Shown here in pieces: positions 17,647 through 25,695 of a stretch of DNA of 64,000 nt. Position 1 is the stretch's first letter. Each line of letters starts with the position of its first letter. The position numbers and the translations under genes are program-made. This stretch comes from Lutibacter sp. A64 (GTDB lineage: Bacteria; Bacteroidota; Bacteroidia; Flavobacteriales; Flavobacteriaceae): contig NZ_CP092487.1 of assembly GCF_022429565.1 (NCBI RefSeq), positions 3,428,001-3,492,000 of the forward strand, in the 5' to 3' direction. The notes below the pieces were generated by a model that did no database searches, was not told where the DNA came from, and worked only from the letters and a program-made list of their open reading frames with translations.

Positions 17647-19062
17647 ATGAAAGTAGAACAATTATTTACGGGCTGCTTAGCTGAGATGGCTTATTATATT
17701 CATTCAAATGGTGAAGTAGCAATTATTGATCCTTTAAGAGAAACTGAGCCTTATATAGAAATGGCAAAAGCCGATGGAGCTAAAATTAAATATGTGTTTT
17801 TAACGCACTTTCATGCCGATTTTGTTTCTGGTCAAGTTGATTTAGCAAAAAAAACTGGAGCTAATATAGTCTTTGGCCCAAATGCAAATCCTAATTACGA
17901 CATTCATCAAGGTAAAGATGGTGAGCAATTTAAAATTGGGGATTTAAAATTGCAATTATTACATACCCCTGGACATACTATGGAGTCTTCATCTTATTTG
18001 TTAATTGATGAAAAAGGAGAAAAACCATATGTTTTTACAGGTGATTGTTTATTTATAGGTGATGTTGGTCGTCCAGATTTAGCCGTAAAATCAGATTTAA
18101 CACAAGAAGATTTAGCAGGGCATTTATTTGATTCACTTCGTAATAAAATAATGACCTTACCAGATGATATTATAGTATATCCAAATCACGGTGCAGGTTC
18201 TGCCTGTGGAAAAAATATGAGTTCAGAAACTTTTGATACTCTTGGAAATCAAAAGAAAACTAATTATGCTTTGCGTGCAGATATGACCAAAGAAGAATTT
18301 ATAAAAGAAGTTACTACAGGTTTAGCGCCACCGCCACAATATTTTGGGAATAATGTAAGAATGAATAAAGGTGTGAATACAAGTATTGATACAATTCTTC
18401 ATAAAGGAACAACACCAATAGATGCAGATTCATTTAAAGAATTGAGCGAACAAAAGGATATTTTGGTAATTGATACTAGAAATATTACAGTTTTTACTGA
18501 AGAAGGTACAGTGCCTGGAGCTTGGTTTATTGGAGTTGATGGTAGTTTTGCACCATGGGTAGGGGCTTTGGTAACAGACATTAATCAAAAAATAATTTTT
18601 ATTGCTGAAGAAGGTAGAGAACAAGAAGTTGTTACACGTTTTTCACGTGTAGGTTATGATAATACTTTAGGGTTTTTACGTGGAGGTATGCATTCTTGGA
18701 AAGCCGCAGGACATAAGGTTGATAAAGTAGCGTCTATTTCAGCAATTCAATTTGCAAATATGTTGAAGGATGGTGCTATGGAAATGCCTTTAGATGTTAG
18801 AAAAAAATCCGAATATTTATCGGAACACGTTGTTGGAATTGAGAACTTTCCGTTAGATACAATTCATTCTAACTTTGCAGAATTAAATCCAAATAAAAAA
18901 TACTATTTACACTGTGCAGGTGGTTATCGCTCTTTAATAGCAGCTTCCATTCTAAAAGCAAATGGTATAAGTAATGTTACCGATGTAAGAGGTGGATTTA
19001 AAGATATTAAGGAAACGGGTGTTGAATTAACAGATTATGTGTGTCCAACAACCTTATTATAA
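17647..19062 (+). CDS. CstB-like persulfide dioxygenase with two rhodanese domains
   Basis: This 471-aa protein has three domains. Residues 1-240 form a metallo-beta-lactamase fold of the ETHE1/persulfide dioxygenase type with metal ligands in THFHAD (H54, H56, D58), TPGH (H110) and TGDCLF (D133). Residues about 260-365 form a rhodanese fold whose active-site position reads FIAEEGRE and lacks cysteine, so it should be inactive. Residues about 375-471 form a second rhodanese domain with the active loop HCAGGYRS (C423). The same order occurs in staphylococcal CstB, an Fe(II) enzyme that oxidises persulfides to thiosulfate. The neighbouring SQR-like and rhodanese genes support a role in sulfide detoxification or oxidation. 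A terminator follows. Confidence 0.9.
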   Translation: MKVEQLFTGCLAEMAYYIHSNGEVAIIDPLRETEPYIEMAKADGAKIKYVFLTHFHADFVSGQVDLAKKTGANIVFGPNANPNYDIHQGKDGEQFKIGDLKLQLLHTPGHTMESSSYLLIDEKGEKPYVFTGDCLFIGDVGRPDLAVKSDLTQEDLAGHLFDSLRNKIMTLPDDIIVYPNHGAGSACGKNMSSETFDTLGNQKKTNYALRADMTKEEFIKEVTTGLAPPPQYFGNNVRMNKGVNTSIDTILHKGTTPIDADSFKELSEQKDILVIDTRNITVFTEEGTVPGAWFIGVDGSFAPWVGALVTDINQKIIFIAEEGREQEVVTRFSRVGYDNTLGFLRGGMHSWKAAGHKVDKVASISAIQFANMLKDGAMEMPLDVRKKSEYLSEHVVGIENFPLDTIHSNFAELNPNKKYYLHCAGGYRSLIAASILKANGISNVTDVRGGFKDIKETGVELTDYVCPTTLL

Positions 19063-19087
19063 TTAAATTTTTTTAAGTTAAAAATTT

Positions 19088-19118
19088 AAAAGGGAGTTTG
19101 TTAAACTCCCTTTTTTTT
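19088..19118 (+). terminator. Intrinsic terminator after the persulfide dioxygenase gene
   Basis: A perfect 12-bp stem (AAAAGGGAGTTT with AAACTCCCTTTT) with a 3-nt loop is followed by further T. It separates the dioxygenase from the rhodanese lipoprotein gene. Confidence 0.88.
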
Positions 19119-19190
19119 CAAGAAATAGTAACATAAGTTACAAGCAATGTTTAATAGTAGATTTATATTTACAAAGAAGTTTAAAAACAA

Positions 19191-19598
19191 ATGAAGTTAT
19201 TTAAAATATCACTTACAGTTTTAGTTACAATTTTTTTAATAAGCTGTAATAATAAACAACCTTCAAAAACAGAGACAAAGGCAGGTAAAATAGAAGTTGT
19301 TACTCCTGCTGATTTTAAAGAAAAATCAGAAAATCAAATAATAATTGATGTAAGAACACCAGGTGAATTTGCTCAAGGACATATTAAAGGAGCAAGAAAT
19401 ATAAATTTATTCGATAAAAATTTTATAGAACAATTTGCTGATTTAGATAAAAGTACACCGCTATATATTTACTGTAGATCGGGTTCTAGAACCTCAAAAG
19501 CGAGTAAGAAATTAGCTGAAATTGGTTTTGAAAATATTTATGATTTACATGGAGGAATTATCAACTGGCATAAAAATAATTTTCCAATTATAAAATAA
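19191..19598 (+). CDS. Rhodanese-domain lipoprotein
   Basis: This 135-aa protein has a lipoprotein signal (VTIFLISC, Cys19) and a single rhodanese domain (about residues 37-133) with IIDVRTPGEFAQGHIKGARNI and a complete active loop YCRSGSRT containing the catalytic cysteine. It probably acts as a sulfur carrier or sulfurtransferase on the outer face of the cytoplasmic membrane or in the periplasm. A TATATTTA about 28 bp upstream is a weak -7 candidate. It is 5 bp upstream of the DUF3365 gene and starts the group that runs to the flavoprotein. Confidence 0.9.
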   Translation: MKLFKISLTVLVTIFLISCNNKQPSKTETKAGKIEVVTPADFKEKSENQIIIDVRTPGEFAQGHIKGARNINLFDKNFIEQFADLDKSTPLYIYCRSGSRTSKASKKLAEIGFENIYDLHGGIINWHKNNFPIIK

Positions 19599-19603
19599 TC
19601 AAG

Positions 19604-20167
19604 ATGAAAAAAATTCTAATTTTTACAATGCTAATCAGTCTTTTTTCTTGTAATTCTGAACTTTCAGAAAAAGAAAAATTAGAATATACTGCTAAAGGAA
19701 AAGAAATAGCAAAAGCTACTTTTGATGCTTTAAGCACTCAGTTAATGGCTAAAATGAAAGCAGGTGGTCCAGCAGAAGCTGTTCCTTTTTGTAATCTTAA
19801 AGCAGCTCCAATAACAAAGCAATTGTCTGAAAAATATGATGTAGTAGTTAAAAGAGCTTCAGATAAATTAAGAAGCTGTGATAACGAACCTTCTGAACGA
19901 GAGTTAGAAATTATAAATAATTATAAAAATTTATTGGAACAAGGAAAAGAGTTACAACCAATAGTTGAGTTAGATTCAACAAATGCAAAACACTTTTATG
20001 CGCCAATAATTGTAAAAGCTAACTGTTTGGTTTGCCATGGTAAAGTAAACGAAACAATGACCGCCAAAACAGATTCAATTATAAAATTAACCTACCCTTT
20101 TGATATTGCAACTGGTTATAATGAAGGAGATGTAAGAGGGGTTTGGAGTATAGCATTTAATAAATAA
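19604..20167 (+). CDS. DUF3365 (Tll0287-like) haem-binding lipoprotein
   Basis: This 187-aa protein has a lipoprotein signal (MLISLFSC) and a DUF3365 domain with EAVPFCNLKAAPITKQLSEKY, a segment of helices, and a haem c motif CLVCHGK near residue 143. The C-terminal part YPFDIATGYNEGDVRGVWS is typical of the family. Such domains bind haem c and resemble sensor or cytochrome modules. Its position between a rhodanese lipoprotein and an SQR-like flavoprotein, 5 bp and 10 bp away, suggests electron transfer or sensing linked to sulfide oxidation; this is inference. Confidence 0.87.
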   Translation: MKKILIFTMLISLFSCNSELSEKEKLEYTAKGKEIAKATFDALSTQLMAKMKAGGPAEAVPFCNLKAAPITKQLSEKYDVVVKRASDKLRSCDNEPSERELEIINNYKNLLEQGKELQPIVELDSTNAKHFYAPIIVKANCLVCHGKVNETMTAKTDSIIKLTYPFDIATGYNEGDVRGVWSIAFNK

Positions 20168-20177
20168 TATATATATT

Positions 20178-21635
20178 ATGGCAAAAGTAGTTGTTTTAGG
20201 CGCTGGAATTTCTGGTCATACAGCGGTTTCTTATTTAAGTAGACACTTAAAAAAAGATCACGAAGTTGTAATGGTTTCACCTAACAGTAATTATCAATGG
20301 GTTCCATCAAATATTTGGGTTGGAGTTGGTTTAATGACACCAGATCAAGTAAAGTTTAAGTTAGCACCTGTTTATAAAAAAATGGGAGTAAATTATAAAC
20401 AAGCATTGGCTGTTTCTATTCATCCTGAAGGAGATACAGAGCAAAAGCAAGGTTTTGTCACTATTAAATATGTTTCTGAAGATAAAAAAGATACTATAGA
20501 AAAAGTTTCATATGATTATTTAATTAATGCTACAGGTCCAAAACTTAATTTTGAAGGAACTGAAGGTTTAGGTCCAAAATATTTTACAGAATCTGTATGT
20601 ACTTATGACCATGCTTCTCACGCTTGGACAAAGCTTCAAAGTGCTTTAGAAAAGATGGAAAATGGAGAAAAACAAACCTTTTTAATAGGTACTGGACATC
20701 CATTGGCAACTTGTCAAGGAGCTGCTTTTGAGTATGTATTAAATATAGCCTTCGAAATTAAAAAAAGAAAGCTATTGCATTTGGCTGAGATGATTTGGAT
20801 TACTAATGAATATGAATTAGGTGATTTTGGAATGGGAGGAGCCTATATTAAAAGAAATGGTTATGTAACTCCAACAAAAATATTTGCTGAATCAATTTTA
20901 AAAGAATACGGTATTCGTTGGATTAAAAGAGCAGGTGTTCAAAAAATAGAAAAAGGAGTTGCACATTACGAGAATTTAGAAGGAGAACATAAAACAGTTA
21001 ATTTTGATTTTGCAATGTTAATTCCTGGTTTTTCAGGTGCAGGAATGAAAGCTTTTAATAAAAATAATGAAGATATTAGCGCGGAAGTTTTTGCAGCAAA
21101 TGGAATGATGAAAGTAGATGCAGATTATACACCAAAACCATACGAAGAATGGAAAGCCGAAGATTGGCCTTTAACGTATCAAAGTGTAAAATACGATAAT
21201 GTGTATGCAGCTGGTATTGCATTTGCTCCACCACACGGTATGTCTAAACCAATGCAAAGCCCTAATGGAACAAAAATATTTCCAACGCCACCAAGAACAG
21301 GAATGCCATCGGGTGTAATTGGTAAAATTGTTGCCCAAAATATAATACATGCTATAAAAACAGGTAAAATAGAACACAAACATAAAGCATCTATGGCTAG
21401 TATGGGAGCTGCTTGTATAGTTTCTGCAGGATATGGAATTTCAAAAGGACAAGCTGCAGTTATGACAGTAAATCCAATAGTGCCAGATTGGGAAAAATAC
21501 CCAAAATGGGGACGAAATATTAACGATACTGTTGGAGTTGTTGGTACCGCAGGACATTGGATGAAGTTATTTATGCATTATATGTTTATTTATAAAGCAA
21601 AAGCGAAACCATTTTGGTGGTTAATACCTGAATAA
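20178..21635 (+). CDS. Sulfide:quinone oxidoreductase-like FAD protein
   Basis: This 485-aa flavoprotein starts with the dinucleotide fold KVVVLGAGISGHTAV and has NYQWVPSNIWVGVG and INATGPKLNFEGTEG, both usual in SQR/FCSD relatives. It has exactly three cysteines, C141, C179 and C413, in the regions where SQR enzymes keep their redox cysteines. The C-terminus (AGHWMKLFMHYMFIYKAKAKPFWW) is amphipathic and aromatic, as expected for monotopic membrane binding. The likely reaction is sulfide to persulfide or polysulfide with quinone reduction. It is in one group with the rhodanese and DUF3365 lipoproteins. The SQR subtype cannot be fixed from sequence inspection. Confidence 0.85.
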   Translation: MAKVVVLGAGISGHTAVSYLSRHLKKDHEVVMVSPNSNYQWVPSNIWVGVGLMTPDQVKFKLAPVYKKMGVNYKQALAVSIHPEGDTEQKQGFVTIKYVSEDKKDTIEKVSYDYLINATGPKLNFEGTEGLGPKYFTESVCTYDHASHAWTKLQSALEKMENGEKQTFLIGTGHPLATCQGAAFEYVLNIAFEIKKRKLLHLAEMIWITNEYELGDFGMGGAYIKRNGYVTPTKIFAESILKEYGIRWIKRAGVQKIEKGVAHYENLEGEHKTVNFDFAMLIPGFSGAGMKAFNKNNEDISAEVFAANGMMKVDADYTPKPYEEWKAEDWPLTYQSVKYDNVYAAGIAFAPPHGMSKPMQSPNGTKIFPTPPRTGMPSGVIGKIVAQNIIHAIKTGKIEHKHKASMASMGAACIVSAGYGISKGQAAVMTVNPIVPDWEKYPKWGRNINDTVGVVGTAGHWMKLFMHYMFIYKAKAKPFWWLIPE

Positions 21636-21745
21636 ATAATAAAAAATTAATAATAAAGTGTAATTTTATAGTAATACTGTATTATATATTAAACAGAATA
21701 GCAGTGATATTCAACCGTTTTTACCTTTAAAAAACCAGAAGTATT

Positions 21746-21910
21746 ATGAAAAATAGTATAAAAAAAACAACTCCATATAGCGATATGTCATTTGCAACCG
21801 AACCAACAAGAATGGTACGATTTATGAGATCTTTCTTTATATTTCAAATTTATAATTTTTTTAAACTAAATTTGAAAGTTATGAGAATTGTGGTAGGAGG
21901 GCACTCTTAA
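21746..21910 (+). CDS. 54-aa basic protein in the sulfur locus
   Basis: An intact 54-codon frame fills most of the gap between the SQR-like gene and the HMA gene. The N-terminal half is polar (TTPYSDMSFATEPTRMVRF), the middle is aromatic and amphipathic (RSFFIFQIYNFFKLNLKVMR) and the end is IVVGGHS. The aromatic-basic helix suggests peripheral membrane binding beside the flavoprotein. It is not a family I can name; I have an impression of similar short proteins near SQR genes in Flavobacteriia. The 110-bp gap before it allows its own promoter. Confidence 0.6.
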   Translation: MKNSIKKTTPYSDMSFATEPTRMVRFMRSFFIFQIYNFFKLNLKVMRIVVGGHS

Positions 21911-21946
21911 AACCTCAAAATTAAATGATATAAACAAAATTAAATT

Positions 21947-22222
21947 ATGACAACATTAGAAATATTAAATTTAAAATGTGGCGGTTGTGCCAATACTATA
22001 AAAAAGGGATTATTAACTATTGAAGGAGTTACTGAAGTAGATATTGATTTAGAAACTTCTAAAGTAGGCGTTAATTCTTCAGAAGAAACCGTTTTAAAAA
22101 GCGTTAAAAGCAAGTTAGCTTCTATGGGATATCCAGAAGTTGGTGATGCTAATACAATAATTCATAAAGCAAAATCTTTTGTAAGTTGCGCCACTGGTAG
22201 AATGACTTCAGAAAGCGAATAA
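21947..22222 (+). CDS. HMA-domain (heavy-metal-associated) protein
   Basis: This 91-aa protein has an HMA fold: TLEILNLKCGGCANTIKKGL with the metal-binding CxxC (C12, C15), then IEGVTEVDIDLETSKVGV and a last strand. A C-terminal extension of about 20 residues holds another Cys in VSCATGRM. Proteins of this kind bind Cu(I) or related metals as chaperones. In this locus it might instead bind sulfur species or supply metal; neither is shown. It lies 36 bp after the 54-aa gene. Confidence 0.85.
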   Translation: MTTLEILNLKCGGCANTIKKGLLTIEGVTEVDIDLETSKVGVNSSEETVLKSVKSKLASMGYPEVGDANTIIHKAKSFVSCATGRMTSESE

Positions 22223-22304
22223 GTGTAATGAAAATTTGTTAAAAGAATAGCTTCTAAATTAAAAATTTCGTATATTATTGTATTAATAAAAACAATATAT
22301 AATT

Positions 22305-22514
22305 ATGAAACTTAATATTGGAAGTACCGACAGAATTATTAGAATAATGTTAGGAATTGCAATAGGTTATTTTGCGTATTCCACGGTAATTGAAGCAAGC
22401 TGGGTACAAGTATTGTTATATGCTATTGCAGCAATATTAGTAGTTACAGCACTTATAGGCAATTGCCCCTTATATTCAATTTTCAAGATAAATACTTGTG
22501 AAATTGAAAAGTAA
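22305..22514 (+). CDS. DUF2892 (YgaP-like) two-helix membrane protein
   Basis: This 69-aa protein matches the DUF2892 family: NIGSTDRIIRIMLGIAIGYFAY, a second hydrophobic helix and the conserved end IGNCPLYSIFKINTC. DUF2892 is the membrane part of YgaP, a rhodanese membrane protein, and often occurs as a separate gene near rhodaneses. The conserved Cys in GNCPLY is present. It closes the sulfur locus and is followed by a strong terminator. Confidence 0.9.
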   Translation: MKLNIGSTDRIIRIMLGIAIGYFAYSTVIEASWVQVLLYAIAAILVVTALIGNCPLYSIFKINTCEIEK

Positions 22515-22530
22515 GAGTAAAGAGTTTAAT

Positions 22531-22570
22531 ACAAAAGAAAACCGAGGCATTTGCCTCGGTTTTCTTTTGT
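22531..22570. terminator. Bidirectional terminator between DUF2892 and the TonB receptor
   Basis: A stem of about 18 bp (ACAAAAGAAAACCGAGGC with its complement) closes a 4-nt loop, with T-rich arms in both directions. It serves both convergent genes. Confidence 0.88.
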
Positions 22571-22580
22571 ATAATGTTTA

Positions 22581-24962
22581 TTAAAATTTAAATGTAGCTC
22601 CAACTAAAAAATTTCTAGTTGCTTGTGGAAAATAGCCCTGAACTTCAAATGAATTATTAGGAGTTGACCAATAATCTAAATACGTATATCCTCGGTCTAC
22701 ATATTCTTTATTGAATATGTTGTTAACTACTCCAGAAATTACAATAGATTTAAATATAGATTTTGGATTTATGGTATATGTTAAGTTTAAATCACTTGTA
22801 AAATAACTATCTATTTTAGACGCTTCAGTATCTGTATTACTTAAATATTGTTCGCCTACAAATTTTGATAAAAAGGTGATTGTTAAATTTTCAGTTGGCT
22901 GGTAATTAATTGAATTTCCGGCTATTGTATTTGGTGAAAAAGCAATATTAGTTGTCCCAATATTTTTGCTATTTCCATCTCTTTCTAAAATAAAGTTTTT
23001 AATTTTATTAGAGCTTAATGTAAAGTTTGGACTAATAGATAAATTATCTGTAATTTTAAAATTAGCATCAATCTCTAAACCTAATCTATAACTGTCTTCA
23101 ACATTTTCTCTTAAATATTCACCAACATCATTTAATCCTCCAGTTTGAATTAATTGATTTTTGTATTGCATATAATAAAAATTGGTGTTTAAGCTAATGG
23201 CTTTATTATTTAATCTCCAACCCAATTCAATATCATTTAATATTTCATTTTTAACATTTGAGCCATTTTTAAAATCATCTCTATTAGGTTCTCTATTTGC
23301 TCTAGCAAAAGATGTGTAAATACTATTACTATTGTTAACTTTATATGTTAAACCAAATTTTGGATTAAAGAAATTATATGATTTATCAATATTTAAAGGG
23401 TCTCTGTCTGAAGTTAAGCCATCAGTTTCATAGTTTACAAATCTACCTTGTAAATCAACCAAACCACTTAAATTTTCATTTATTTTAAAAGAAGCTTTAG
23501 AGTAAATGCTAAATTCATTTTTTGTAGCATCGCTAAAATAATAGTGATCTCTTATGTTTGCATCTGCAGCAAATTGTCTAGCCCAAATTACTTCACCAAA
23601 ATGGTCTCCTTTATAGTTACTTGCAGAAATTCCGGAAATAACTTCATAAGCTTCATTTTTGTAATTAGCATTAAAGTTTAAAACGTAAAAATCGTTATCT
23701 AACCATCTTCTTACAATTAGATCTGTTGCAGGGCTACCATACCAGTCTGTTCCAGTAGCTTCAACAATATTGTTGTATTTAGATATTGCGCTTCCTTCTT
23801 TATACTGTTCAAAGTATCCTTTACCTTTTGTGTAATTCAATCCAAGATTTGTAGACCATTTATCATTTAATTTTTCATTCCAATGAAGTTGATAGTGGTC
23901 TTGCCAATAATTATCGGTTTCGTTATCATAGGTGTAAGGATTTTGTTTTCTATTTTCTTTTAATTCTTCAGCAGTAAGACCATACCAAGCCTGATATGTT
24001 TTTTCTTCATTTCCAAAGGTAATAGCTTTAATTAAAGTATTTTTATCTACATATGAAGCTTGTAAAAAATACGATTTTAAATCAGAAAAAGCTCTATCTA
24101 CATACCCATCTGAATCTATTTTAGAAAAACGACCTGCAATTTCAATATGGTCATTAATTTTTCCAGTGCTAAATTTAACGGTGTTTTTATATGTATTGTA
24201 AGATCCTATCGCACTACTTATTTCTCCGTAAGCATTTTCAGAAATAGCATCTGTTAATAAGTTTAAACTAGCACCAAAAGCACCTGCACCATTGGTAGAG
24301 GTACCCACACCACGCTGTAATTGAATACTTTGTGTTGAGGATGTGAAATCTCCTAAATTTACCCAAAATGTACCTTGACTCTCGGTATCATTATACGGAA
24401 TCCCATTTAATGTTACATTTATTCTAGAAGCATCAGAACCTCTAACTCTTATATATGTATATCCAACACCAGCACCAGCATCAGAGGAGCTTGTAACTGA
24501 AGGTAAATAGTTAAGTAAAACAGGAATATCTTGACCTAAATTACGTTTTTCTAGTTCTTCTTTAGTAACGTTACTGTGGGTTACTGGAGAACTCGATTTT
24601 ACCCGAACAGCAGAAACCAATACTTCATCTAGATTTACAAAACTATCTTCCATATTTATGGTGATAAAAGTGTTTTTAGTTAAATTAATAGTTATTTCTT
24701 TTGGTTTGCTAATAGCACTTACAATTAAGGTGTAATTTCCTTTTTTTAATGAGATTGAAAAATTTCCATCAAAATCTGAGGCTACTCCTTGTTTGGTTCC
24801 TTTTACTAAAATGCTAGCTCCTGGAACTGGATTGTTTCCGTCGGTTACTTTTCCTGAGAGTGTAAATAGTTCTTGCGCATTTGCATTTATTGAAAATGCA
24901 ATAATTAAAAAAGCTACTAAGTGCTTCACTTTTTTAAACTTTGGTTTTAAATATTGTTTCAT
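22581..24962 (-). CDS. TonB-dependent receptor controlled by a TPP riboswitch
   Basis: This 793-aa outer membrane protein has a signal peptide ending in NANAQE, a carboxypeptidase-regulatory-like domain (about residues 33-110), a plug domain (about 115-240) with YIRVRGSDASRINVTLNG, and a beta-barrel ending in FLVGATFKF with a terminal Phe. A TPP riboswitch directly upstream predicts that it takes up thiamin or a thiamin precursor or phosphate and is repressed when TPP is abundant. Thiamin-linked receptors of this kind have been predicted in Bacteroidota from comparative genomics. No SusD-like partner is present. Confidence 0.9.
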   Translation of the reverse strand: MKQYLKPKFKKVKHLVAFLIIAFSINANAQELFTLSGKVTDGNNPVPGASILVKGTKQGVASDFDGNFSISLKKGNYTLIVSAISKPKEITINLTKNTFITINMEDSFVNLDEVLVSAVRVKSSSPVTHSNVTKEELEKRNLGQDIPVLLNYLPSVTSSSDAGAGVGYTYIRVRGSDASRINVTLNGIPYNDTESQGTFWVNLGDFTSSTQSIQLQRGVGTSTNGAGAFGASLNLLTDAISENAYGEISSAIGSYNTYKNTVKFSTGKINDHIEIAGRFSKIDSDGYVDRAFSDLKSYFLQASYVDKNTLIKAITFGNEEKTYQAWYGLTAEELKENRKQNPYTYDNETDNYWQDHYQLHWNEKLNDKWSTNLGLNYTKGKGYFEQYKEGSAISKYNNIVEATGTDWYGSPATDLIVRRWLDNDFYVLNFNANYKNEAYEVISGISASNYKGDHFGEVIWARQFAADANIRDHYYFSDATKNEFSIYSKASFKINENLSGLVDLQGRFVNYETDGLTSDRDPLNIDKSYNFFNPKFGLTYKVNNSNSIYTSFARANREPNRDDFKNGSNVKNEILNDIELGWRLNNKAISLNTNFYYMQYKNQLIQTGGLNDVGEYLRENVEDSYRLGLEIDANFKITDNLSISPNFTLSSNKIKNFILERDGNSKNIGTTNIAFSPNTIAGNSINYQPTENLTITFLSKFVGEQYLSNTDTEASKIDSYFTSDLNLTYTINPKSIFKSIVISGVVNNIFNKEYVDRGYTYLDYWSTPNNSFEVQGYFPQATRNFLVGATFKF

Positions 24963-25049
24963 TTTTTTGAAAATAAAACGATATAAAAAGAGGTAATTAA
25001 TCGATGTTTTGAATAATTATACTTAGTTATTTTCCACGACAGATTGCTC

Positions 25050-25130
25050 TGTTTTGAACGTCCCTTAACAGCATTACCTGTTCAGGTTCAATGGGTTTGA
25101 TCTCAGCCGTTATCGGCACCCCTTTTGAGA
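25050..25130 (-). ncRNA. TPP riboswitch (THI element)
   Basis: Read on the minus strand, the segment carries the conserved THI-box core in order: AGGGGTGCC, GGCTGAGAT, an ACCC-like P3 end, TTGAACCTGAACAGGTAATG and a closing GGGA. These are the pyrimidine-sensing and pyrophosphate-sensing arms of the TPP aptamer. A small hairpin (ACAGA-GCAA-TCTGT, 25039-25052) follows and may form part of the expression platform. About 90 nt separate the aptamer from the receptor start codon. Control of the TonB receptor at the level of translation or transcription is expected. Confidence 0.95.
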
Positions 25131-25135
25131 TGCGA

Positions 25136-25143
25136 CAAAGCTA
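25136..25143 (-). promoter_or_regulatory. Candidate -7 box for the riboswitch transcript
   Basis: On the minus strand TAGCTTTG matches TAnnTTTG and ends a few bases before the THI element, so the transcript would begin almost exactly at the aptamer. Confidence 0.5.
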
Positions 25144-25289
25144 CAAATAAAATATGACAGAACATGTATTCTTTTTAAAAGAAAATTTTATTTTTTAAAA
25201 ATTAATTAAAATAAAATTGGCTGTAGCTATTGATTTTATTAGGAGTGCAGTACTGTTTAATTGTATGATAATTTTGAAAACTGTATAAA

Positions 25290-25691
25290 TTATACTTCAG
25301 GTTTTTTTCGAAAGGATTTTTTATAGGCGTGTTTTTTCTTTGTGTCTAAACGTTTTTGAATGCTAGATTTACTGGGTTTTGTTGGTTTTCTTTTTTTTGG
25401 AACTTTTAAACCATTTTTAATGAGTTTTAAAAAACGATTGATACTAATTTCTTTATTTTTATGCTGACTTCGACTTTCATCACAAGAAAGTAACAATATA
25501 TTTTCTTTTGTGAGTTTGCTTCTTAAATTTTTACTGAGTAGTTGTTTTTCTTCTTCAGAAAATTCAAAAGAATTTTGAAGATCAAAAAATAACTCTACTT
25601 TAGAAGACACTTTATTTACATGTTGCCCGCCAGTACCGCTACTTCTAACAGCTTTAAATTTAAGTTCTTTTATAAGTGCTTCTTTGTTCAT
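25290..25691 (-). CDS. arfB: Peptidyl-tRNA hydrolase ArfB (YaeJ-type)
   Basis: This 133-aa release-factor-like protein rescues stalled ribosomes. It has the GGQ loop in RSSGTGGQHVNKVSSKVEL (glutamine at about residue 23) and a basic C-terminal tail (KRKPTKPSKSSIQKRLDTKK) that enters the empty mRNA channel. It lacks the codon-recognition domains of RF1/RF2, as expected. It lies 4 bp downstream of the P-loop kinase gene and upstream of the TPP riboswitch, so transcription of this operon may run toward the riboswitch. Confidence 0.93.
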   Translation of the reverse strand: MNKEALIKELKFKAVRSSGTGGQHVNKVSSKVELFFDLQNSFEFSEEEKQLLSKNLRSKLTKENILLLSCDESRSQHKNKEISINRFLKLIKNGLKVPKKRKPTKPSKSSIQKRLDTKKKHAYKKSFRKKPEV

Positions 25692-25695
25692 TTAG

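Noticed and set aside
18399-18624. Two antisense frames in the persulfide dioxygenase gene
   Set aside because: Opposite strand of conserved coding sequence, with no start context or family match.
21171-21383. Antisense open frames within the SQR-like gene
   Set aside because: They sit opposite a strongly supported flavoprotein gene and have no domain resemblance.
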